Below, one piece after another: positions 1 to 9,532 of a stretch of 64,000 nucleotides of DNA (positions within the stretch are counted from its first letter, which is position 1; every line of letters starts with the position of its first letter). The notes beneath the pieces were generated by a model. The model saw only the letters and a list, made by a program, of their open reading frames with translations. It was not told the origin of the DNA and ran no database searches. The DNA lies in NCBI GenBank assembly GCA_021781815.1, contig JAJXWB010000021.1, positions 1 to 64,000 of the forward strand, read 5' to 3'. The stretch is from Pseudomonadota bacterium. GTDB taxonomy: Bacteria > Pseudomonadota > Alphaproteobacteria > Rhizobiales > Beijerinckiaceae. Made by a program: the position numbers and the translations under genes.

Positions 1-27
1 GCGTAGGGGCCGCCCGAACCGACCTCA

Positions 28-117
28 GGTGGCCGGCTTCATCTCGGAATGGTGGCCGGAATCAAATCGGAACGCCGGCCGGCATCAAATCGGAATCCCC
101 GGCCGGAATGCGTCGGA
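28..117. repeat. Array of four short imperfect repeats, probable IS21-type element end
   Basis: Four head-to-tail imperfect copies of a unit of about 22-24 bases lie here. Each contains GGCCGG followed by a variant of NATCAAATCGGAA: copy 1 has CTTCATCTCGGAA, copy 2 AATCAAATCGGAA, copy 3 CATCAAATCGGAA, copy 4 AATGCGTCGGAA. Multiple short repeats at the termini are known for IS21-family elements, and repeats of this look often flank istA/istB genes in alphaproteobacteria. No transposase gene is inside the window, so the body of the element, if present, lies to the left, or only the end survives. The remaining bases up to 272 hold no convincing gene. Confidence 0.5.
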
Positions 118-272
118 ATTCGCAGTCCACGAAACCGGCAGCAGGCCAGCGGTCGTCCGAGGGATGAAGCTCGTTTCCAACCCATCTCTGCCCCTGACGC
201 CGAGATTTCGCGCAGTTTCGTTCTATCCGAACCAATCAGGATAAACCGACCGGAATCGCCGCGAAGACCATG

Positions 273-1604
273 CTACGGATAAAGGCCCCGCATGGCCCGT
301 GCCTCGAGAATTCGTGTGCAGCCGACAATGAATGCGGCCGTTCGCAGCGAAACCTTCTTCTCCTGCGCGACGCTCCAGATCCCGGCGAAAGCATCGGTCA
401 TAATCCGCACGAGACGCTGGTTTATTTCGGCTTCGCTCCAGAAAAAACTCGAAAAGTCCTGCACCCATTCAAAGTAGCTTACCGTTACGCCGCCGGCGTT
501 GGCGATCACGTCAGGAACGACCAAAACGCCCCTCTCGCCGAGGATGTCGTCAGCGGCCGGCGTGGTCGGGCCATTGGCGCCCTCGATGATCATGCGCGCC
601 TTGATCGCGTTGGCATTGGCGACGGTGATCTGTCCTTCGAGGGCGGCCGGAACCAGAATGTCGCAGGGATAGGCCCAGAATTCGTCCGTTTCGAAGCCCC
701 GCGCAGCAGGAAAGCCTGCTACTCCGCCGCATTCCGCGACATGGGCGAGCAGCGCGCGCACGTCGAGGCCGTCAGCCCTTTCAATTGCGCCGGTCTGATC
801 CTGAACGGCGACAATCTTGGCGCCCGCATCGGCAAACAGCCTGGCGGTCGTTCCTCCGACGTTGCCAAACCCCTGCACGGCGACCCGCGCGCCATCGATC
901 GGAAGTCCAATCCTGCTGGCTGCTTCGACCGCGACGGTGAAGACGCCGCGACCGGTCGCCTCGCGCCGCCCGAGCGAGCCACCGAGATTAACGGGCTTGC
1001 CGGTGACGACTCCGGTCGTGGCCTCACCGGTATTCATCGAATAGGTGTCCATCATCCAGGCCATGATCTGGTCGTTGGTGTTGACGTCCGGCGCGGGAAT
1101 GTCTTTCGAGGGACCGATGATGATGCCGATCTCGCTGGTGTAACGGCGCGTCAGTCGTTCGAGTTCGCCCACCGACAACAGGCGGGGATCAACACGCACG
1201 CCTCCCTTTGCGCCGCCATAGGGCACGTTGATCGCCGCATTTTTGACGGACATCCATGCCGCAAGCGCCATTACCTCGGCCAGCGTCACATTTTGATGGA
1301 ACCGAACGCCTCCCTTGCCGGGACCGCGGCTGGTGTTGTGCTGGATACGATAGCCTTCGAAATGGGCGATCCGTCCGTTATCCATATGGATGGGCACATC
1401 GACAATCAGCACGCGCTTCGGTCGCTTCAAAGTCTCGACCCAAGTTGCGAGCGAGCCAAGATAAGGTGTCACGCGGTCCACTTGTTCGAGGTATGTGTCC
1501 CATGGTCCGAGCCTCGCCGGATCAAGATAGGACGGAAGGCCGCTCGCGCTGCGGTCAGACGCCGTTCGGGCGCCCGACGCCAGGATCATCTCAATGTCCT
1601 TCAT
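273..1604 (-). CDS. gdhA: Glu/Leu/Phe/Val dehydrogenase (glutamate dehydrogenase family)
   Basis: Catalyses reversible oxidative deamination of glutamate (2-oxoglutarate plus ammonia) in the cytoplasm. The 443-residue product has the size of the smaller hexameric enzymes. The N-terminal half carries a [10 protein letters not shown] segment near residue 95 and the catalytic-lysine block PYGGAKGG near 128. The C-terminal half has the nucleotide-binding loop GFGNVGG near 248. The frame is open further upstream to 1718, but the ATG at 1604 is preceded by GGGAG at good spacing and matches the family's usual N-terminus, so I start there. It is transcribed alone towards the left edge and is divergent from the acetyltransferase gene. 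Specificity for glutamate rather than a branched-chain or aromatic amino acid is inferred from the family only. Confidence 0.9.
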   Translation of the reverse strand: MKDIEMILASGARTASDRSASGLPSYLDPARLGPWDTYLEQVDRVTPYLGSLATWVETLKRPKRVLIVDVPIHMDNGRIAHFEGYRIQHNTSRGPGKGGVRFHQNVTLAEVMALAAWMSVKNAAINVPYGGAKGGVRVDPRLLSVGELERLTRRYTSEIGIIIGPSKDIPAPDVNTNDQIMAWMMDTYSMNTGEATTGVVTGKPVNLGGSLGRREATGRGVFTVAVEAASRIGLPIDGARVAVQGFGNVGGTTARLFADAGAKIVAVQDQTGAIERADGLDVRALLAHVAECGGVAGFPAARGFETDEFWAYPCDILVPAALEGQITVANANAIKARMIIEGANGPTTPAADDILGERGVLVVPDVIANAGGVTVSYFEWVQDFSSFFWSEAEINQRLVRIMTDAFAGIWSVAQEKKVSLRTAAFIVGCTRILEARAMRGLYP

Positions 1605-1761
1605 GTGCGATCTCCCGTTTGCGCCCGGAGCGGCGTCGAGACAAACATAGCTGGCGCGACAGGGCATTGGGACGTTTTGGGAACCGCCAGCGGTACACAA
1701 TGTGGAGATCAGCCCCAAGTGGTAGTTGCGCCCGTTGGCGTCCCGCGCCTAACATTGCTGC

Positions 1762-2274
1762 ATGGTCAGGCTTCTCCACTCTATCCGAAGGGCGCGCGCA
1801 GTTGACGCGGAGGCGATTGCGGCCGTGCATGATGCGGCCTGGCAGGAAGCCTATCGGGGCATCATTCCCGGGCGTGCGCTGGACGCTATGATAAATCGCC
1901 GGGGGCCGGCCTGGTGGCTCTCGGCTATTCGCAGCGGGTCGCGCCTGCTCGTCCTGGAATTCGATTCGCACATCGCCGGCTACGCGAGCCATGGCCGAAA
2001 TCGTGTCGCAGCCATTCCTTATGCCGGTGAGATTTTCGAACTATATCTCGCGCCGGAGTATCAGGGCGTCGGGCTCGGGGAGCGTTTGTTTCAGGCTGCG
2101 CGCGACGACCTCGCCGCCAAGGGTTATTTGTCGACAATCGTCTGGGCCTTGTCGGATAACGAGAGGGCCATACGATTTTACAGGAGGATGGGCGGGGTCG
2201 AGGTCTGGCGTGCGACGGAGCAATTCGATAACGATACGCGCGATCGCGTCGCCTTCGGTTTCGCGGCGAATTGA
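1762..2274 (+). CDS. GNAT-family N-acetyltransferase
   Basis: A 170-residue single-domain acetyltransferase that should transfer an acetyl group from acetyl-CoA to an amine; the substrate cannot be read from the sequence. The acetyl-CoA-binding motif A is visible near residues 92-105 as LYLAPEYQGVGLGERLF, with the Q/RxxGxG/A core QGVGLG. Motif B follows as SDNERAIRFYRRMGG near 132-147, typical of RimI-like enzymes. It lies 54 bases upstream of the pyrophosphatase gene on the same strand, so the two could be cotranscribed. The start has no strong ribosome-binding site and a later start is possible. Confidence 0.85.
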   Translation: MVRLLHSIRRARAVDAEAIAAVHDAAWQEAYRGIIPGRALDAMINRRGPAWWLSAIRSGSRLLVLEFDSHIAGYASHGRNRVAAIPYAGEIFELYLAPEYQGVGLGERLFQAARDDLAAKGYLSTIVWALSDNERAIRFYRRMGGVEVWRATEQFDNDTRDRVAFGFAAN

Positions 2275-2328
2275 GTCGGCCGAACTGGCCCGGTTTCACC
2301 TGAACGCAAAATTTACGGAGCGGCCCCA

Positions 2329-2874
2329 GTGCGCCTCGACGCTATTTCGATCGGAAGCAATCCCCCGCAGGAGGTCAACGTCGTCGTCGAAGTTCCGATC
2401 GGCGGCGAACCCATAAAATACGAGATGGACAAAGCCGCGGGCACGTTGGTTGTCGACCGGTTCCTGTACACGCCGATGCGGTATCCCGGAAATTACGGGT
2501 TTATCCCGCACACCCTGTCCGAGGATGGCGATCCTTGCGACGTGCTGGTCGCAAACACACGGCCGATCATACCTGGAGCGGTAATCGCCGTTCGACCTAT
2601 CGGCGTGCTTCGCATGAAAGATGAGGCGGGCGGCGACGAGAAGATCGTTGCGGTTCCATCCAGCAAGCTGACCAAGCGTTATGACAAGATCCAAAGCTAC
2701 ACGGACATGCCCGCGATCAGTATCGAGCAAATCGAGCATTTTTTCAGCCACTACAAAGATCTTGAACCTGGGAAGTGGGTCGAATTCGCTGGCTGGGGAG
2801 ACGCGGACGACGCCCGGCGTCTCATTGTCGAGGCGATCGAACGGGCGAGCGCGAAACAGGCAAAGACTATCTGA
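2329..2874 (+). CDS. ppa: Inorganic pyrophosphatase, family I
   Basis: Soluble cytoplasmic enzyme hydrolysing pyrophosphate to two phosphates, which pulls biosynthetic reactions forward. The 181 residues are normal for the prokaryotic hexameric type. The metal-binding signature DGDPCDVLV sits at about residues 66-74, and the N-terminal [12 protein letters not shown] block and the YPGNYGFIP segment are typical. The start is GTG at 2329, supported by ACGGAG at 2315-2320. The 3' end overlaps the convergent metW gene by 8 bases, so no terminator separates them. Confidence 0.96.
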   Translation: MRLDAISIGSNPPQEVNVVVEVPIGGEPIKYEMDKAAGTLVVDRFLYTPMRYPGNYGFIPHTLSEDGDPCDVLVANTRPIIPGAVIAVRPIGVLRMKDEAGGDEKIVAVPSSKLTKRYDKIQSYTDMPAISIEQIEHFFSHYKDLEPGKWVEFAGWGDADDARRLIVEAIERASAKQAKTI

Positions 2875-3514
2875 TCTTCCGGCGGTGAAGCAGGAAGACC
2901 GCCTGCTCGCCAAACAGATTCCAGGCCCACCATGGCGCATTGACGCGCATTTTTGAGCCATTGCGATCGAGCGCGATCGCCCGGTCTATCGATGCGCCGA
3001 TTTCGTCGACGAGCTGCACAAAGTCACGGATCGTGCACAGATGTATATTGGGCGTATCGTACCAGGAATAGGCGAGCGATTCCGTTCTGGGCATCCGACC
3101 GAGAAACATGAGTTGCGACCGCACCCGCCAATGTCCGAAATTGGGAAAGGACACGATTGCCCGGCGGCCAATCCGCAACATATGTTCAAGCACCTGCTTG
3201 GGATGACGGGTCGCTTGCAGGGTCTGAGACAGAATCACGTAATCGAAGGCGTCGTCGGGATAGTCGGCAAGATCTGTATCGGCGTCGCCTTGCACGACTG
3301 AAAGACCCTTGGCGACGCAGCCGTTGACGCCGGCCTGCGAAATTTCGATTCCGCGCCCGTCAACGCCCTGATCACGGGTCAGCATCTGGAGCAGGGCGCC
3401 ATCGCCGCAACCGACGTCGAGAGCACGACCGCCGGGCTCGACCATATCCGCGACCAGCACAAGGTCGACGCGGTTCGCTTGTCCAGCGAAGCCGGGGATT
3501 GCTTTGTAGATCAT
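2867..3514 (-). CDS. metW: Methionine biosynthesis protein MetW
   Basis: A class I SAM-dependent-methyltransferase-fold protein of 215 residues. It is almost always encoded directly after metX and is known to be needed for efficient homoserine acylation by MetX in several proteobacteria. The SAM-binding-like motif [10 protein letters not shown] is at residues 31-40, followed by an [10 protein letters not shown] segment near 125 characteristic of MetW. Its ATG overlaps the metX stop in an ATGA arrangement (3511-3514), so translation is coupled. The gene's 3' end overlaps the convergent ppa gene. Confidence 0.95.
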   Translation of the reverse strand: MIYKAIPGFAGQANRVDLVLVADMVEPGGRALDVGCGDGALLQMLTRDQGVDGRGIEISQAGVNGCVAKGLSVVQGDADTDLADYPDDAFDYVILSQTLQATRHPKQVLEHMLRIGRRAIVSFPNFGHWRVRSQLMFLGRMPRTESLAYSWYDTPNIHLCTIRDFVQLVDEIGASIDRAIALDRNGSKMRVNAPWWAWNLFGEQAVFLLHRRKIR

Positions 3515-4719
3515 CGGCTGTTTTCCGATTCGCCGCCCGACAACCCCCGCGCGCGCGCCGCCGATTCGAGAAAGCCCCGCGTGGTTGCCATGAAGTCAGG
3601 CTCGTCAAGTAGGAAAGCGTCGTGGCCCTTGTCCGTTTCGATCTCCACGAACGAGACTGGCAGGCTCGCAGCGTTCAGCGCGTGGACGATCGCGCGAGCG
3701 TCCGATGTCGGATAAAGCCAGTCCGAGGTGAAGGAAACCACGCAGAACCGCGTTTTCGCGCCCAGAAACGCACGCGCTAGCGAACCGTCGTAATCAGCGG
3801 CCAGGTCAAAATAATCGCAGGCGCGCGTGACGTAGAGATAAGAGTTCGCGTCAAAACGATCGACAAAGCTCGAGCCTTGGTAGCGGAGATAGTTTTCGAT
3901 CTGGAAGTCGGCGTCGAAGGAAAAGGTCGGGGCATTGCGATCCTGCAGCTTCCGTCCGAATTTTCGCTGGAGCGCGCCTTCCGAAAGGTACGTAATGTGC
4001 GCCGCCATGCGCGCTACCGCGAGCCCTTTGACGGGCTGCCCCGCGCGGCCCGCGTAGCGTCCGCCATTCCAGTCGGGGTCCGCCATCACAGCCTGGCGCC
4101 CAACTTCATGGAACGCGATATTTTGCGCCGAGTGTTTCGAGGCTGTCGCAATCGGCAGCGCGGAGAACACTCTGTCCGGGTAGCTCGCGACCCATTGCAG
4201 AACCTGCATGCCGCCCATCGAGCCGCCAGCGACGCAAAACAGAGTTTCAATGCCGAGATGTTCGACCAGCATGGCTTGCGCGCGCACCATGTCCCGGATC
4301 GTTACCACCGGAAGGTCCAGCCCCCAGACTTTTCCTGTTTCCGGGTTCACGGAGGCCGGACCCGTCGATCCCATGCAGCCGCCAATGACGTTGGAGCAAA
4401 TCACGAAATATCGATCGGTATCTATCGGCCGACCCGGCCCCACCATGGTCGACCACCATCCCGGCTTGCCGGTTACAGGATGTGCATTGGCGACGTGCTG
4501 GTCGCCGGTCAGCGCATGGCAGACGAGAACCGCATTTGAGCGGGTGGCATTCAGGGTTCCATAGGTTTGATACGCAATGCTGAAGGGTGAAATCGTCAGC
4601 CCGGCGTCCATGACGAGGGGCGTATCCGGCGGGAAATGGACGACGAGGCTGCTGGGGTTCTCCGCCTCTCTGAACGCTTCGTTGCTCACAGTGGCCTTAT
4701 GGTTCTGTATTCCGAACAT
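3511..4719 (-). CDS. metX: Homoserine O-acetyltransferase MetX
   Basis: Acylates homoserine at the first committed step of methionine synthesis in the cytoplasm. The 402-residue alpha/beta hydrolase-fold protein has the nucleophile elbow GGSMGG at 165-170 (Ser167), a SDWLYPT block carrying the Asp, and a KGHDAF block carrying the catalytic His near the C-terminus. HALTGDQH and GGCMGSTGP blocks are typical. A GTG at 4689 preceded by AAGG is a plausible alternative start that removes ten residues. A TTGACA hexamer (4759-4754 on this strand) lies upstream without a clear -10. The substrate may be acetyl- or succinyl-CoA, which the family name does not settle. Confidence 0.95.
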   Translation of the reverse strand: MFGIQNHKATVSNEAFREAENPSSLVVHFPPDTPLVMDAGLTISPFSIAYQTYGTLNATRSNAVLVCHALTGDQHVANAHPVTGKPGWWSTMVGPGRPIDTDRYFVICSNVIGGCMGSTGPASVNPETGKVWGLDLPVVTIRDMVRAQAMLVEHLGIETLFCVAGGSMGGMQVLQWVASYPDRVFSALPIATASKHSAQNIAFHEVGRQAVMADPDWNGGRYAGRAGQPVKGLAVARMAAHITYLSEGALQRKFGRKLQDRNAPTFSFDADFQIENYLRYQGSSFVDRFDANSYLYVTRACDYFDLAADYDGSLARAFLGAKTRFCVVSFTSDWLYPTSDARAIVHALNAASLPVSFVEIETDKGHDAFLLDEPDFMATTRGFLESAARARGLSGGESENSR

Positions 4720-4833
4720 TTTGTGCGGAAAGAAGAACTTTTTTGGCGGCGAATGTCAAGCCCGGCCCCAGCTTTGCGGCTGTTCATCGGGTGTCACCTC
4801 GATTAAGACAAATCGGCTCTCACGGACCCGAAC

Positions 4834-5697
4834 ATGACCTCCACGCCAGACAAGAGCGCGGCGGCGAATCTCGCCGCTCTGCGCCAGAACATCGACCGGA
4901 TCGACGAAACCATCCACCGTCTGCTGATGGAGCGCGGCGAGATTATAGGAAGTCTGATCGCGACCAAGGCGCGGCAGGGCGGCGGCTCCGCTTTCCGGCC
5001 AGGCCGGGAGGCCGACATGATGCGGCGACTCGTCGAGCGTCACGCCGGTTTGCTGCCTTTGGATACGGTCGAAAGCATCTGGCGGACCATCATCGGCACG
5101 TTCACCTACGTCCAGGCGAATTATTCAGTTCATGTCGATGTCTCCGCGGGCGATGCGGCCATGCGCGATTCGGCGCGATTTCACTTCGGCTTCACGCCTC
5201 CCTTCGCGCCTCATCATGGCCCGCAGGCAGTAATTGATGCAGTCGAACTGTCCGGGGGCGACCTGGGTCTTGTGCGCGCCGCCAGCGGCGTTGGCGACGG
5301 CGCCTGGTGGTCGCGCCTCACTGAATCGGCCGCGCCAAAAATCATCGCACGGCTCCCGTTCGTCGAACGACCCGACCATCCCGCGGGGATTCCGCTTTTT
5401 GTCATTTCAAAACCGTTGGCGGAGGCGGCTGCGGAGGACGTGCAATTGTTCGCGATCAAGATCGACCGCTGGAGCGATGCGTTGCCTGCGGCGGTGCGCG
5501 CGGCGGGCGGCTCGCTCGTCGGCAATGCAGCCAGCGAATATGGATTGTCGTTGCTGCTGTCCTTTCCCGGGCCCGCCGGCGCCGACCGCATTCGGAGCGC
5601 GCTGGGCGCCGCGTTCATCGAAAACGTGCGGCCAGATTTCGTCGGCAGCCATGCCGCGCCGTTTGATGCTTCGAGCAGAGCGCGACGGCATGGTTGA
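4834..5697 (+). CDS. Chorismate mutase (AroQ type) with prephenate-dehydratase-like C-terminal region
   Basis: Residues 10-95 form an AroQ-class chorismate mutase domain: the helical pattern LRQNIDRIDETIHRLLMERGEI is followed by a FRPGREADMMRRL segment that supplies the conserved basic residues. It should convert chorismate to prephenate for tyrosine and phenylalanine synthesis. The following 190 residues resemble a diverged periplasmic-binding-like prephenate dehydratase domain, but I see no TRF catalytic motif, so dehydratase activity is doubtful. The stop overlaps the start of the downstream prephenate dehydrogenase, which uses the product, so the pair looks translationally coupled. It is divergent from metX. 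Confidence 0.85.
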   Translation: MTSTPDKSAAANLAALRQNIDRIDETIHRLLMERGEIIGSLIATKARQGGGSAFRPGREADMMRRLVERHAGLLPLDTVESIWRTIIGTFTYVQANYSVHVDVSAGDAAMRDSARFHFGFTPPFAPHHGPQAVIDAVELSGGDLGLVRAASGVGDGAWWSRLTESAAPKIIARLPFVERPDHPAGIPLFVISKPLAEAAAEDVQLFAIKIDRWSDALPAAVRAAGGSLVGNAASEYGLSLLLSFPGPAGADRIRSALGAAFIENVRPDFVGSHAAPFDASSRARRHG

Positions 5698-6640
5698 GAT
5701 TTTGGGCCCGAAGCTTGAGACGCCAGTTGTCGAGCGGCTGACGATCATAGGATGCGGTCTTATCGGCTCGTCATTATTGAGGGTCGCGCGGCGCAAGAAT
5801 CTGGCTTCCGTACTCGTCGCGGCCGATGCAGCGAAAGACGTCCGCGATCGAGTGACGGAACTCGGGCTTGCCGACGAGATCCATGCCGATTTGGCCGCGG
5901 CGGCGCGGGGCGCGGATCTCGTTGTCCTTTGCGTTCCGGTCGGCGCCAATTCCATGGTTGCGCAGGAGATTAGCGCCGCTCTGTCGCCTGGCGCGATCGT
6001 CAGCGACGTGGGCTCCGTCAAGGGCGCGGTCGTGAGTGCGATCGCACCGCACCTCCCCTCAGGAGTTCATCTTATCCCCGCGCATCCCGTGGCTGGCACG
6101 GAACAGTCTGGACCGGACGCCGGCTTTGCAACGCTGTTCCTCAATCGCTGGTGCATCCTGACGCCTCCAGCAGAGGTAGACGCAATCGCGCTGAAAAAGC
6201 TGTCCGATTTCTGGTCGGCTGCCGGAAGCAATGTCGAGATCATGTCTAGCCAACACCATGATCTCGTGCTTGCGATCACCAGCCATGTTCCGCATCTGAT
6301 CGCCTACAATATCGTTGGCACCGCAGCCGATCTGGAAGAGGTGACCCAATCCGAGGTCATCAAGTTCTCAGCCGGCGGCTTTCGGGATTTCACCCGGATC
6401 GCGGCATCGGACCCGACAATGTGGCGCGACGTCTTTCTCAACAACAAGGAGGCGGTGCTCGAAATCCTCGGGCGCTTCACCGAAGATTTGAGCGCCCTTC
6501 AACGCATGATCCGCTGGGGCGATGGCGAGGGGCTGTTTTCCCTTTTCACGCGGACCCGTAACATCCGCCGCAGCATCATTGAAAGCGGTCAAGAAATCGC
6601 CGCGCCTGACTTCGGGCGGCATAAGGCCGACCCTCAATAG
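5690..6640 (+). CDS. tyrC: Prephenate/arogenate dehydrogenase
   Basis: NAD(P)-dependent enzyme of the TyrA family that oxidises prephenate and/or arogenate towards tyrosine. The 316-residue product starts with a Rossmann motif TIIGCGLIGSS near residue 18, has the HPVAGTEQSG block near 128 with the conserved catalytic-site His, and a helical C-terminal dimerisation region. The frame is open far upstream, but that part is a shadow of the chorismate mutase gene. The ATG at 5690 overlaps the preceding stop by 8 bases; an in-frame ATG at 5666 is an alternative. No ACT domain is visible. The last 7 bases overlap the convergent DUF2125 gene. Confidence 0.92.
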   Translation: MVEILGPKLETPVVERLTIIGCGLIGSSLLRVARRKNLASVLVAADAAKDVRDRVTELGLADEIHADLAAAARGADLVVLCVPVGANSMVAQEISAALSPGAIVSDVGSVKGAVVSAIAPHLPSGVHLIPAHPVAGTEQSGPDAGFATLFLNRWCILTPPAEVDAIALKKLSDFWSAAGSNVEIMSSQHHDLVLAITSHVPHLIAYNIVGTAADLEEVTQSEVIKFSAGGFRDFTRIAASDPTMWRDVFLNNKEAVLEILGRFTEDLSALQRMIRWGDGEGLFSLFTRTRNIRRSIIESGQEIAAPDFGRHKADPQ

Positions 6641-7701
6641 AGGGGAGGCAGCGCAATGATTTGCTTGAATGATCCCAGATCGAGTCGCCCGTTCTCGAAT
6701 GAAATCGCAAGGCGGGCTTCGCCGGTTGATTTGTCCGGGTTGATCAACGAGCCGACGACCAGCGACGCCAGCGGCCCGCGAACGCCGAACCGACGCGCCA
6801 GATCCGCCAAGGGCGCGCCGGAATTCAACATGCGCAAATCGAACTTCCCATCGAGCCGGCGACCCTGATCGAGGCCTGCCGAGCCCTCGGCCTGCGCCGC
6901 GATCCTCCCCTTCACAAAAGACAGGTTGGCCGAAACGCGACCGCCGGCTTCCCGCCAGGAATCCATTCTGCTGGCGAGGGATCCGCCCGCCAATTTATTA
7001 ATGTGCGTGACGGAGCCGATCGCGGCGAAAGTCGCTCTGTCCGCACCGCCGGCCGCAGAATCGAGGACCGGAGATTCAATGCCCGCCAGACTCGCTTCGA
7101 AATTGAGGGGCAAGTCGTCGGCGCCGGGTGTATGTCGCAGATTGATCAGCAACGCGGCGATTGTCGCAGTCGCATCGGCGGAATCAGCCGGCAAATGTAT
7201 GGCCACGTCCGCACCAGCGATGGAAAAGCGGTCCAGTCGGTCGGGGAGGCCGCGCGCAGACAACTGGAGTTTGCTCCAGTTGACGCGCACTGGCGCGCCG
7301 TCGACCAGAATATCGGCGGGGTCGGAAAGGTCTATCGTCACGCGCTTGGGTGTATATAGCGGCGCACGAACGAGCGCCCTGCGCGCGCGCGCGACGACCG
7401 ATTTTTCGCCAATCCGGGCCGTCACGACAAGTCCGTCGCAATCGAAATCGACCGAGAATGGATATCCGCCCGTCAACAACTTCGAGCAGGCCCAATCACG
7501 CCCCTCGCGCGTTTCGAACGCAAGACCGCCCCGGAGTTCGCCGATCGCCATGCGATGGGCCGCATACCAGTAGGCCGACCAGCCAAGGCTCAGAAATGCA
7601 ATCGCGAACAAGGTGAGAAACGCCACGCTGCGTACGCGCCGCGTACCCGCGCTCGGGCGCGCAGCACGGTTCATCGTTGGAATAGGGCCCGTCCCGGTCA
7701 T
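6634..7701 (-). CDS. DUF2125 domain-containing envelope protein
   Basis: A 355-residue protein of a family restricted mainly to alphaproteobacteria and of unknown function. An N-terminal membrane segment at about residues 25-48 (VAFLTLFAIAFLSLGWSAYWYAA) suggests either an uncleaved anchor or a signal peptide. The rest is beta-rich, with repeated strands and a GGYPFSVDFDCDGL block near 78-91, and probably lies in the periplasm. Its ATG overlaps the stop of the upstream acyltransferase (7698-7701), so it belongs to the ftsE-ftsX-acyltransferase operon, which hints at an envelope role. I do not assign a molecular function. Confidence 0.85.
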   Translation of the reverse strand: MTGTGPIPTMNRAARPSAGTRRVRSVAFLTLFAIAFLSLGWSAYWYAAHRMAIGELRGGLAFETREGRDWACSKLLTGGYPFSVDFDCDGLVVTARIGEKSVVARARRALVRAPLYTPKRVTIDLSDPADILVDGAPVRVNWSKLQLSARGLPDRLDRFSIAGADVAIHLPADSADATATIAALLINLRHTPGADDLPLNFEASLAGIESPVLDSAAGGADRATFAAIGSVTHINKLAGGSLASRMDSWREAGGRVSANLSFVKGRIAAQAEGSAGLDQGRRLDGKFDLRMLNSGAPLADLARRFGVRGPLASLVVGSLINPDKSTGEARLAISFENGRLDLGSFKQIIALPPLY

Positions 7702-8540
7702 TGGTTGGCGAGCGCAGGGTTGGCGTCAATCGGGAACGCAAGCGTCGGGTCGCGATGCAATGCTTCGGCCACCAGCGCGGCCGTACCGTGTTCGATCGCG
7801 TCCTGCAGGACTGACGCGAAATCCTCCTTTGACAACCCGGGCCTGATGACGGGCAAGAACTCAATGATTGCGGTTCCCGGCTTCCGCAAGAAGCTGCGGC
7901 GGGGCCAGAAAAGCCCGGTGTTGAGCGCGACCGGCACGATTGGAGCGTTCAAAGTCGCATAGATATGTGAAACGCCGTGCTTGTAGCTGGGAGGGGCGCC
8001 GACCGGCCGCCGCGTTCCTTCCGGAAATATGACGATTGCACGCCCGTCCCGGAGGAACGCCTTGACGCCGCTCGTGACCTGCGCCAGCGCCGTCGATCCG
8101 GCGGAGCGATTGATTGCGATCTGTCGAACGGCCATCAGGTACCAGCCAAAGAGCGGAATCCAGTTCAGCTCCCTTTTGAAAACATATGCGAAATCCGGGA
8201 ATTGCGTCACGAGAGCGAACGTCTCGAGACTTGATTGATGTTTCGCTGCGATGACGACGCCGCCGTTCGGGATCAGCTCGCGGCCGCGAAATTCTACGCG
8301 CGTCCCGCATACGACCCGAAGCAGCCAGAGAGATGAGTGCGCCCAAGCCCTGGCCAAGGCGGTCGCCGCCCGCCGTCCCATCAGCACCGAGGGCAGTCCG
8401 GCGATCATCAATGCTATGATATTCATATAAAACAAAACATTGAAGATCGTCGACCGGCTGACAATCGATGATTGACGGACCGCCCGTGCGATTCGAGAGG
8501 CAGCGTCTGCAGCTTCCGAGGGCGCGCTCGTCGATCGCAT
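7698..8540 (-). CDS. plsC: 1-acyl-sn-glycerol-3-phosphate acyltransferase-like (PlsC family)
   Basis: Membrane acyltransferase expected to acylate lysophosphatidic acid in phospholipid synthesis. With the start at 8540 (GGAAAGAG just upstream) the product has 280 residues. An ATG at 8558 would add six residues and leave only 2 bases after ftsX. An N-terminal hydrophobic segment spans about residues 31-54. The acyltransferase block I is HQSSLE at 101-106: the usual HxxxxD is HxxxxE here, a variant that recurs in alphaproteobacterial members. Block III is FPEGTRR at 172-178. The frame continues upstream across ftsX without meaning. It is coupled to the following DUF2125 gene. Confidence 0.88.
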   Translation of the reverse strand: MRSTSAPSEAADAASRIARAVRQSSIVSRSTIFNVLFYMNIIALMIAGLPSVLMGRRAATALARAWAHSSLWLLRVVCGTRVEFRGRELIPNGGVVIAAKHQSSLETFALVTQFPDFAYVFKRELNWIPLFGWYLMAVRQIAINRSAGSTALAQVTSGVKAFLRDGRAIVIFPEGTRRPVGAPPSYKHGVSHIYATLNAPIVPVALNTGLFWPRRSFLRKPGTAIIEFLPVIRPGLSKEDFASVLQDAIEHGTAALVAEALHRDPTLAFPIDANPALANQ

Positions 8541-8560
8541 TGTCTCTTTCCACGTCATGT

Positions 8561-9532
8561 CTAGGTCAAGCGCCTCAGTCGCCTGAATACGATGATGCGG
8601 GACGTCTGGCCCGACAACCCGGCGCTGATTGCAGCGATAAGCGCAATAGCTGAATAACCCATCCAGCCGATAGAAAACGAGCCAAATAATGCCTCGAGCT
8701 GCTCGCCGCTGGGAGTCGCTGCTATCCACCTGCTGAGAGCGCCCGCCGCGAGGAAGAGCAATGCAGCGCCGGCTGCGCCCGCCACGCCGCCGCGCAGTCC
8801 AAGCCGGAGGAAGCGCCGCTGAAACTGGCTCGCAATAAATGCGTCGCTGGCGCCAACGAAGTGCAGCACCTCGATGATTTCGCGGTTGCCCGCCATGGCG
8901 CCATGCGTGGCGAAGGAAACGGCAAGGCCCAGGGCGGTGACGATCAGCGCGAGAAGCAGGATTGCGATCACGACCAGCACATTCGCCATGTTTGCAAGCC
9001 GTTCCGACCATAGTCGGTGGTCGTCAAGAATCGCGCCTGGCGTCGAGCGGGCAATCCGTTCCTTCAGATGCGCAAAATCAACGCGTGGCGAGGCATCAAG
9101 CTTGAGAACGATCATTCTCGGGACGGGTAATTCGTCCAGATTCACGTCCTGCCCGAGCCAGGGCTCCAGAAGCAGTTCCGACTCATGCTTCGACATCGGC
9201 CGAACGTCGGATATTCCGGGAGTTCCACGCACGGCGCGCGCGAGCGCGTCGACATCTGCGTCGATGTCACGACCGGGAACCGGTCTGACCTGAATAGTGG
9301 CCTCATGAGAGACGGTCGATCGCCAGTCCCGGCTGGTCTGACTGATCAGGACCGCGCCGCCCGCGGCGAGCGACGCGAGAAACGTCATGATGGCGACAAC
9401 GGTTATCAGCGCCCGGCCCGCTATGCTCGCAGCGGGAACCAGCGGAGCCTCGGGCGCGCGATTGCGTCGCTCGACAGTCATGCCGACGGAGGTTTCAATC
9501 GCGTCATTCGACGACACGTGGGCTCCCGTCAA
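8561..9532 (-). CDS. ftsX: Cell division ABC transporter permease FtsX
   Basis: Inner-membrane partner of FtsE, known to link the division ring to peptidoglycan hydrolases. The 323-residue product has the expected four membrane segments: one near residues 40-63, then a periplasmic domain to about 180, and three more near 186-212, 240-265 and 292-312. The C-terminal half matches the FtsX permease domain, including AGNREIIEVLHFVGASDAFI. The ATG overlaps the ftsE stop by 4 bases (9529-9532). Downstream lie the acyltransferase and DUF2125 genes, an order that ties division to envelope lipid genes. Confidence 0.93.
   Translation of the reverse strand: MTGAHVSSNDAIETSVGMTVERRNRAPEAPLVPAASIAGRALITVVAIMTFLASLAAGGAVLISQTSRDWRSTVSHEATIQVRPVPGRDIDADVDALARAVRGTPGISDVRPMSKHESELLLEPWLGQDVNLDELPVPRMIVLKLDASPRVDFAHLKERIARSTPGAILDDHRLWSERLANMANVLVVIAILLLALIVTALGLAVSFATHGAMAGNREIIEVLHFVGASDAFIASQFQRRFLRLGLRGGVAGAAGAALLFLAAGALSRWIAATPSGEQLEALFGSFSIGWMGYSAIALIAAISAGLSGQTSRIIVFRRLRRLT

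Noticed and set aside
270-1805. Plus-strand open frame of 511 codons opposite the glutamate dehydrogenase gene
   Set aside because: It mirrors the real gene, which has full family motifs. Long antisense frames are expected where third positions are G/C, and the translation has no recognisable domain.
4720-4833. Possible SAM-II riboswitch upstream of metX
   Set aside because: SAM-II elements often precede metX in alphaproteobacteria, so I looked for the pseudoknot pattern on the minus strand. A small hairpin (ATCG-GG/CC-CGAT) is present, but the conserved loop sequences could not be aligned. A covariance-model search would decide.
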